Below, one piece after another: positions 7,872-8,426 of a stretch of 8,426 nt of DNA (positions within the stretch are counted from its first letter, which is position 1; the number at the start of each line of letters is the position of its first letter). Source of the DNA: Cyclobacteriaceae bacterium (GTDB lineage: Bacteria > Bacteroidota > Bacteroidia > Cytophagales > Cyclobacteriaceae); NCBI GenBank assembly GCA_029882725.1, contig JAOUKG010000081.1, positions 1 to 8,426 on the forward strand, given 5' to 3'. The notes under the pieces are model-generated. The model had not been told where the DNA came from. It ran no database searches and saw only the letters and a list, made by a program, of their open reading frames with translations. A program made the translations under genes and the position numbers.

Positions 7872-8426
7872 TGAAAGCAAAAGAATTGATTATAGAGGTA
7901 TCAAAGTCTATAGATGATACTTGGAAACCTAAAAGTAAAGGAAATGCTATTTGGTTAGAAAGAGTAGTTCCAGGGGGAATAGAATATATTGCTTTTAATA
8001 CTGTTCGTACTCAAAAGGGATTTAAGATTAATGGTGTTTTGAGTGCTAATAAGACCTTTTCTGAAGTAGAAAAATTGTTGTTACCCCTTTATAAAGAAAA
8101 TGATTTAGGGTATCTCAGTAGAACAATTCATTTTAACTCAAAGAGAGATGATGAATACTTTCACGTTGATATTGTAGATATAGAATCTTTACAAGAAGTA
8201 CTTCCTTGGGTGAAAAAAAAGGTGGATTTAGAATTACTTCCCTTTTTTGATACGTACAGAGCATTGAGAGATGTTCATAAAAAAATAGAGGTGTTGGCAA
8301 AAGGCGAAGTTAGTTCTTTTGTTTATGCTCCTCCTGTCTTAAATGTTTGTGCAATAAAAGGAGTGCTTAAAACACCTGACTTTCTTGAGTATCGAGATTG
8401 GGCAATAAGTGTTTATGAAGAGATGG
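7868..8426 (+). CDS. Candidate immunity protein, 3' partial (at least 186 aa)
   Basis: The frame opens with ATGATG at 7868; the first ATG overlaps the toxin stop codon (ATGA) and the second, at 7871, shares one base with it. It stays open to the window end, so the C-terminus is missing. The product begins MMKAKELIIEVSKSIDD and includes the segments WLERVVPGGIEYIAFNTV, YFHVDIVDIESLQEVLPW and LLPFFDTYRALRDV. It is rich in Lys, Glu and Asp, has no signal peptide or membrane segment, and should be cytoplasmic. Codon use is strongly AT-biased (many TTA, AAA and ATT), matching the toxin tip and unlike the upstream genes. A soluble AT-rich gene translationally coupled to the variable end of a polymorphic toxin is the standard position for its cognate immunity gene. 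The layout loosely recalls DUF4304-like immunity proteins, but I cannot assign a family. Coding status is firm; the immunity role is inferred. Confidence 0.78.
   Translation, partial: MMKAKELIIEVSKSIDDTWKPKSKGNAIWLERVVPGGIEYIAFNTVRTQKGFKINGVLSANKTFSEVEKLLLPLYKENDLGYLSRTIHFNSKRDDEYFHVDIVDIESLQEVLPWVKKKVDLELLPFFDTYRALRDVHKKIEVLAKGEVSSFVYAPPVLNVCAIKGVLKTPDFLEYRDWAISVYEEM

Overview
The window suggests a member of the Bacteroidota, probably Flavobacteriia or Cytophagia. It shows a type IX secretion (T9SS) C-terminal sorting domain on a PKD-like surface protein, signal peptides ending in A-Q, no clear Shine-Dalgarno sites, and a giant secreted protein of a kind I know from that phylum. There are no RNA genes, insertion sequences or CRISPR arrays. 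The DNA is almost wholly coding, and the only gap is 30 bp.

All genes lie on the + strand in one tight block. (1) Positions 1-621 hold the 3' end of a secreted protein with a PKD-like domain and a T9SS sorting domain. (2) Positions 652-2376 encode a 574-residue outer-membrane beta-barrel protein. (3) Positions 2373-7871 encode an 1832-residue modular protein, joined to the barrel gene by an ATGA overlap. It has a signal peptide, a conserved N-terminal domain, Fn3-like domains, a beta-rich region, a zinc metallopeptidase domain (HELGHGAFGLQH), a helical linker, a hydrophobic pre-toxin segment and a C-terminal PD-(D/E)xK-type nuclease-like domain. (4) Positions 7868-8426 start a further gene, also joined by an ATGA overlap and cut by the window end. 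It encodes a soluble acidic/basic protein without a signal peptide and is the obvious immunity candidate.

I read the locus as a polymorphic toxin system. The long front of gene 3 would handle export and surface display, the metallopeptidase may release the C-terminal warhead, the warhead is probably a nuclease, and gene 4 protects the producer. Base composition supports a modular build. GC is about 50-60% in sampled lines up to about 5090, about 32-48% from there to about 7190, and about 22-37% in the toxin domain and immunity gene. The toxin/immunity tip therefore looks like a recently exchanged cassette on an older chassis.

The toxin lacks a T9SS sorting domain, whereas its upstream neighbour has one. 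How the giant protein leaves the cell is open, and the co-transcribed barrel is the natural suspect for a helper.
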